Shown here piece after piece: positions 49,580 through 53,112 of a stretch of DNA of 53,112 nucleotides. Within the stretch, counting starts at the first letter, position 1. Each line of letters starts with the position of its first letter. The stretch spans positions 86,294-139,405 of the forward strand of contig NZ_KI271589.1 of NCBI RefSeq assembly GCF_000469325.1, in the 5' to 3' direction. Made by a program: the position numbers and the translations under genes. This stretch comes from Schleiferilactobacillus shenzhenensis LY-73. Lineage in GTDB: Bacteria; Bacillota; Bacilli; Lactobacillales; Lactobacillaceae. The notes below the pieces were generated by a model that saw only the letters and a program-made list of their open reading frames with translations, searched no databases and was not told where the DNA came from.

Positions 49580-50350
49580 TTACTTCTTCGTCACTTGCTG
49601 CAAGACCTGTTTGGCCACCAGCGTGTAGTAATGCGGCTGACCGCTTGTGCTGGGATGGAAGCCGTCGGCGGCGAACCAATCGGTGTGGCCCTTGGCCACG
49701 GTGTACCAGTCGATCAAGTGCAGATTCTTGTACTTGTCAGTGGCCTTCTTAATTTGGTCGTTGGACTGGGATTCCCACGGCTGGCTGGGCACGTGGACGT
49801 TGATCCAGAAGACATCCCGCTTACTGCCCAAGACATCCATGATTTCCTTCGTGGTGTCAGCAGTGAACGTCCCGTTGGTGCCGACCCCAATGACGACGGT
49901 ATTAGCCAGCTGCCCGGCACTTTGCATCTGCTTCAGCACGGCCGGTACGCCATACGCTTGGCGGCTTACATCTGCATGCATGACCATCTTCGGGAAGATT
50001 TCTTTCAGAAAGGACTCACTGCCCAGCATCACAGAGTCGCCGACGAAAGTGATTGGCATCGTCTTCGCGTATTGCAGCTCAGGATACGTCAAGCCGTACT
50101 GCTTTAATTTCCCGTACAGGGGATCCGCAGCGGCTTCGGAGGATTCGGCGGCGGCCTTACTGGACGAAGCGGCCGCGGCTTTCTTCGAACTGCTGGCGGC
50201 TGCCGCTTTCTTCTTGGCCGCCTGTTCCGTCCGTACCCGCTCGTTGTTTGCCTGGACACCGTAGTAAATTCCCCCGGCGACGGCAATGACCACGATCACG
50301 GCTGCGACGATGGCAATGATTTTCTTACTGCTGGATTTCTTCTCATGCAT
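49580..50350 (-). CDS. Membrane-anchored SGNH hydrolase/acyltransferase-like protein
   Basis: A 256-aa protein with a short cytoplasmic start, one membrane helix (IIAIVAAVIVVIAVAGGIYY, about residues 11-30), a low-complexity Ala/Ser/Lys linker to about residue 75 and an extracellular SGNH domain. The catalytic blocks are ITFVGDSVMLGS (Ser nucleophile), GVGTNG (Asn) and ADGFHPS (Asp and His). It resembles the C-terminal domain of the peptidoglycan O-acetyltransferase OatA without its membrane acyltransferase half. It could esterify or de-esterify wall polymers; the direction is unknown. Confidence 0.85.
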   Translation of the reverse strand: MHEKKSSSKKIIAIVAAVIVVIAVAGGIYYGVQANNERVRTEQAAKKKAAAASSSKKAAAASSSKAAAESSEAAADPLYGKLKQYGLTYPELQYAKTMPITFVGDSVMLGSESFLKEIFPKMVMHADVSRQAYGVPAVLKQMQSAGQLANTVVIGVGTNGTFTADTTKEIMDVLGSKRDVFWINVHVPSQPWESQSNDQIKKATDKYKNLHLIDWYTVAKGHTDWFAADGFHPSTSGQPHYYTLVAKQVLQQVTKK

Positions 50351-50418
50351 GAATTCCTGTCCGCTCCTTCGCGTGAATGTCACTCATTATCATACCATGA
50401 ATCACGCGTTGGAGACGG

Positions 50419-50745
50419 TCAGCGCGCTTTCTCGGGCACCTCGTTCGGCTGCACTTGTTCCCAACTGGTGATTTCACCGTTTTTGGCGGTCAACTTGAGC
50501 CACGCATGCATCTTCAGCGGTGCGTCCTTAACCGTCGTGAACGAAATCTTGTGCTCCTTGCCCTCGGCATCTTTGGCCGTTACATCATACCGATACAAGT
50601 GGGCTTGGACGACGCCGTTTTTGTCCTTACTGGCAAACCGGGTGCCCTGGTCTTCGATATGGTAATAGTAAGCGGTGCCGCGATTGCAGCCGGCGAGCGT
50701 AAAAAGCGTTAATAGACTGACGAGCACGAGCATGAATTTTTTCAT
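50419..50745 (-). CDS. YxeA-family lipoprotein
   Basis: A 108-aa lipoprotein with signal peptide and lipobox TLAGC (Cys20). The mature part has the YxeA (DUF1093) pattern: YYYHIEDQG, LYRYDVTAKDAEGKEHKISF and APLKMHAWLKLT, ending WEQVQPNEVPEKA. These small OB-fold proteins sit on the outer face of the membrane; function unknown, often in stress or bacitracin-response regulons. It lies 68 bp upstream of the SGNH gene on the same strand. Confidence 0.85.
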   Translation of the reverse strand: MKKFMLVLVSLLTLFTLAGCNRGTAYYYHIEDQGTRFASKDKNGVVQAHLYRYDVTAKDAEGKEHKISFTTVKDAPLKMHAWLKLTAKNGEITSWEQVQPNEVPEKAR

Positions 50746-50910
50746 TGGATTTTCCCCTTACGATTTGTGATAGCACGTTGCCGCGCTTACTTATAGTGTA
50801 CCAAATCCCATGGGACTGCGGCGAACAGTTCCGTCACGGAAAATCCGTCTGAAGATGGAGCGACGGCTTCGGCGGAAGTCCTCTTTTCCAAAAAGATTCC
50901 AAATAGATGC

Positions 50911-50938
50911 TTGACACCATCCATGTGGATGGTATTAT
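50911..50938 (+). promoter_or_regulatory. Promoter of the ribbon-helix-helix regulator
   Basis: A perfect TTGACA (50911-50916), a 16-bp spacer and TATTAT (50933-50938). Confidence 0.7.
50916..50933. promoter_or_regulatory. Inverted-repeat operator in the promoter spacer
   Basis: ACCATCC-ATGT-GGATGGT, 7-bp arms, fills the whole spacer between -35 and -10. A protein bound here would exclude RNA polymerase; the adjacent ribbon-helix-helix gene is the obvious candidate. Confidence 0.65.
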
Positions 50939-50972
50939 TAAGCTGTTCAAAAAGCATAAAGGAGGAATCAGC

Positions 50973-51374
50973 ATGGCCCGACCAAAATCGATGACCGAAA
51001 AGATCACCATTAACATCGACCCTGTCGACCTGGGGTACATTGACCTGTTGGTGGACCAGGGCTTCTACGGCAACCGCAGCGACTTCATCAAAAACGCGGT
51101 GAAGAGCCGGCTCCACGATTATGACGACCAGTTCAAGGACATCCAGCGCAAGGACCGCCAGACGACGGATTGGATCGTTGGTATCTCAACGATCACCGCC
51201 CGGGACGTCGCCAGCCACCTGGCGGAACACCGCCACACCGAACTGCACGTCATCGGCTACCTGACCGTGGACCGCGCTGTCGATCCGGATGCACTGAAGC
51301 AGGCCTACCCCACCATCGTGGTCAACGGCGTGTTCAAAGCCAGCAATGAAGTCAAAGCCGCTTACGGCTATTAA
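50973..51374 (+). CDS. CopG-like ribbon-helix-helix transcriptional regulator
   Basis: A 133-aa regulator. The N-terminal ribbon-helix-helix is ITINIDPVDLGYIDLLVDQG followed by YGNRSDFIKNAVKSRL. The remaining 75 residues (STITARDVASHLAEHRH, HVIGYLTVDRAVDPDAL, YPTIVVNGVFKAS) form an unassigned domain that may bind a ligand or mediate assembly; its look recalls polymerising bactofilin-like strands but this is not firm. ATG 50973 has AAAGGAGGA upstream; the longer frame covers the promoter and was rejected. Autoregulation is likely from the operator in its promoter. Confidence 0.85.
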   Translation: MARPKSMTEKITINIDPVDLGYIDLLVDQGFYGNRSDFIKNAVKSRLHDYDDQFKDIQRKDRQTTDWIVGISTITARDVASHLAEHRHTELHVIGYLTVDRAVDPDALKQAYPTIVVNGVFKASNEVKAAYGY

Positions 51375-51482
51375 CCCGAATGGAGGAATACCACCGATTT
51401 AACGGTTGCTTAAGACCGGTGCTTGCGGGCGGACATTGGCCACTGTTTCAGGTATGATAAGGGCAAGAAAGAAGGCGTCGCC

Positions 51483-51656
51483 ATGAATGATGAACAAAAA
51501 GATAACGAGTTCGTTGACTTCGACAATTTTGACAACGACCGCCAACCGGCCGGCCTTTCCTTTAAAACGAAGAAACCGAACAACACCGTCAAGGCAATTA
51601 TTGTTGGTGTCCTGGCTCTGGCCTTTCTCCGCCACCACCGGCGCAACCGGCGTTAG
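51483..51656 (+). CDS. Small single-pass membrane protein, 57 aa
   Basis: An acidic N-terminus (MNDEQKDNEFVDFDNFDND) leads to one short hydrophobic helix (VKAIIVGVLALAFL) and a basic end HHRRNRR. AAGAAGG lies upstream and a terminator follows at 51716-51743. Function unknown. Confidence 0.55.
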   Translation: MNDEQKDNEFVDFDNFDNDRQPAGLSFKTKKPNNTVKAIIVGVLALAFLRHHRRNRR

Positions 51657-51715
51657 CCAGGGGCAGTGATGGCACCGCTTAGCTCCAACCTCAGCACCGC
51701 GATCATATTTCCGTG

Positions 51716-51743
51716 AACTGGTCACTGGCTGGCCAGTTTTTTT
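51716..51743 (+). terminator. Terminator after the 57-aa gene
   Basis: AACTGG (51716-51721) pairs with CCAGTT (51733-51738), followed by a T-run. Confidence 0.75.
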
Positions 51744-51836
51744 ATTGCCGCGACGTCTCATCCGGCGTTCCGAAAAGGCTGTCATTGCAGCAGCCAAAAA
51801 ATGCTATGCTGGATGTAGCAGAAACGCAGAAAGCAG

Positions 51837-52592
51837 GTGTGTATCATTTCTAACCAATCAATCTATGATGACCCCGACTTCTTCCAGGCCTATAGCCACA
51901 TGGCCCGGTCCGAAGGCGGGCTGAAAGCGGCGGGCGAGTGGCAGACGCTGCAAAGCGTGCTGCCGGACTTCACCGGCAAGACCGTCCTGGATCTCGGCTG
52001 CGGTTACGGCTGGCATTGCCGCTACGCCGCTGAGCACGGTGCCAAAGCCGTGCTGGGCATCGATTCGTCGCAAAAGATGCTGGACAAGGCCGCAGAAATG
52101 ACCGGTGACCGCCGGATCCAGTACCGCCAGATGGACATGACCGCCATTGCTTCGCTCCCTGATCATTACGACGTGATCCTCAGCTCGCTGGCCATCCATT
52201 ACATTGCCGACTATGCCGGTCTGGTTGCCAAGATCTGGGACCGGCTGAATACCCCCGGCCGGTTCATTATGTCCGTCGAGCATCCCATCTTCACCGCCCA
52301 AGGGTCGGAGGAATGGATTACGGACAAAGCCGGTAAACGTCTCTATTGGCCAGTCGACCGCTACTTCGACGAATCCAGCCGAGAGACTGACTTCTTAGGC
52401 CACACCGTGAAGAAATACCATCGGACGCTCACCACGTATCTGGAGACCTTGCTGCGTGAAGGCTTCCAGCTGACCGACGTGGTCGAGCCGCAGCCGCCCA
52501 AGGCGATGCAGAAAGATAATCCCGATATGCAGGACGAGTTGCGGCGGCCGATGATGCTGATCGTATCCGCAACAAAACCGGCAACACATTAA
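51837..52592 (+). CDS. Class I SAM-dependent methyltransferase (Methyltransf_11/25-like)
   Basis: A methyltransferase of up to 251 aa. Motif I is VLDLGCGYGWHCRYAAEHG, with VLGIDSS as the acidic loop and YDVILSSLAIHYI as motif IV. Substrate unknown; a small-molecule target is typical. The start is ambiguous: GTG 51837 lies right behind AGAAAGCAG, while the family start (SIYDDPDFF) fits the in-frame ATT 51846 with AGCAGG nine bases upstream. A bidirectional hairpin follows. Confidence 0.85.
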   Translation: MCIISNQSIYDDPDFFQAYSHMARSEGGLKAAGEWQTLQSVLPDFTGKTVLDLGCGYGWHCRYAAEHGAKAVLGIDSSQKMLDKAAEMTGDRRIQYRQMDMTAIASLPDHYDVILSSLAIHYIADYAGLVAKIWDRLNTPGRFIMSVEHPIFTAQGSEEWITDKAGKRLYWPVDRYFDESSRETDFLGHTVKKYHRTLTTYLETLLREGFQLTDVVEPQPPKAMQKDNPDMQDELRRPMMLIVSATKPATH

Positions 52593-52640
52593 AACAAGAG
52601 CCAGCCGCTGTTCATTCACCGCAGTGGCCTGGCCCTTGTT
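52593..52640. terminator. Bidirectional terminator at the methyltransferase / Lys-tailed gene junction
   Basis: AACAAG-a-GCCAG pairs with CTGGC-c-CTTGTT through an interrupted long stem; it overlaps the stop of the minus-strand gene. Confidence 0.75.
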
Positions 52641-52965
52641 ATTTCTTCTTGTGTTTCTTTTTCTTCTTGTCCTTTTTACCCGACTTGTCCTTATCTTTCT
52701 TTTTCTCGGCTTTCTTGTCGGCCTTTTTCTTTTCTTTGGCCGGTTTCTGCGCGGCTGGTGCTTCGCTGCTCTCCTCGCTATCCGCCGTCCCGTTCAAGAA
52801 CGTCGCCGGGGACTGAGCCCGCAGGAAGAAGGCGGCCTGAGCATCGCCCAAATCGGCCCGCCGCTGCAGCTCTGCGCGGGCCGCGTTGGCTTGAAGCGTG
52901 GCGGTGAAATTCTTTGGGTATAAATACGTATACAAAACGCCGTTAGGTTCTTGCTGGATCGTCAT
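52639..52965 (-). CDS. Hypothetical protein with a poly-lysine C-terminal tail
   Basis: A 108-aa protein. Residues 1-57 are a small globular start (MTIQQEPNGVLYTYLYPKNF and LQRRADLGDAQAAFFLRAQS), then a Glu/Ala linker and about 30 residues of almost pure Lys with Asp, Glu and His. GGAGGTGA gives a strong start at 52965. The tail suggests binding to nucleic acid or anionic polymer. No family recognised. From 52966 to the window end no gene is seen. Confidence 0.65.
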   Translation of the reverse strand: MTIQQEPNGVLYTYLYPKNFTATLQANAARAELQRRADLGDAQAAFFLRAQSPATFLNGTADSEESSEAPAAQKPAKEKKKADKKAEKKKDKDKSGKKDKKKKKHKKK

Positions 52966-53112
52966 GTCGTCACCTCCGATTGTTCACTCGTGGTCTATTA
53001 CTCACTAATGTAGCACAGCGGCCGGCCCATCGCCATAGTGAATGCACCACCATCACTCGGGAGTTTGACAGTTTGGCACGCATAAGTCATCGTTGGCGCC
53101 CGGCATGGCGCT

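Noticed and set aside
1-53112. CRISPR array, rRNA or tRNA genes
   Set aside because: No regularly spaced repeats and no tRNA or rRNA signatures were seen on either strand.

Overview
The window looks like chromosome from a Gram-positive lactic acid bacterium, probably a comparatively high-G+C member of the Lactobacillaceae (a Schleiferilactobacillus-like genome would fit). This is inferred from strong AGGAGG-type ribosome binding sites, PTS IIC permeases, PepO, WxL-like surface proteins, a choloylglycine hydrolase-family enzyme and many short regulator-led operons. No rRNA, tRNA, CRISPR array or complete insertion sequence was found. A perfect 16-bp ParB/Spo0J parS site (31944-31959) suggests the origin-proximal part of the chromosome.

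Layout. 0.1-4.8 kb: cell-wall sugar recycling and uptake (MurQ, protein tyrosine phosphatase, BadF-type amino-sugar kinase, PTS IIC, small membrane protein). 5.0-7.8 kb: an orphan AbiEi-like protein and a LysR gene divergent from two half-size ChrA proteins. 7.9-14.3 kb: an unknown 100-aa protein, an unannotated type I toxin-antitoxin locus, a YdbS/YdbT-like pair, a nonsense-disrupted FlaR-type kinase, a flavodoxin-like reductase, a choloylglycine hydrolase-family enzyme, an RsmC-like methyltransferase and an IS/gene junction. 14.4-18.9 kb: MFS exporter, small membrane protein, degenerate NUDIX protein, GNAT acetyltransferase, metallophosphoesterase, unknown protein.

18.9-23.1 kb: a tightly overlapping five-gene operon, acyltransferase / GT8 / GT8 / acyltransferase / TetR, behind an extended -10 promoter and a perfect 20-bp TetR-type palindrome. 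It is the best candidate here for a little-described pathway, plausibly glycolipid or envelope-glycan modification. 23.1-29.6 kb: a visibly more AT-rich LacI - ABC permease - permease - lipoprotein - YesL - ROK kinase operon with three identical 14-bp operators. 29.7-32 kb: SDR oxidoreductase and DHA2-type MFS exporter; parS overlaps the MFS start codon.

32.2-45.4 kb: PepO, two very large secreted surface proteins with degenerate WxL-like C-termini, and between them an SRAP protein, a Fic-fold protein lacking the catalytic histidine, a small two-ORF remnant, a HesB-like protein and a PanE-type reductase. 45.7-53 kb: a coiled-coil protein of unknown function, a DUF2785-type protein, a second PTS IIC, an SGNH hydrolase, a YxeA-like lipoprotein, an autoregulated ribbon-helix-helix regulator, a methyltransferase and a Lys-tailed protein. 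All family assignments come from reading motifs by eye; no database search was run.
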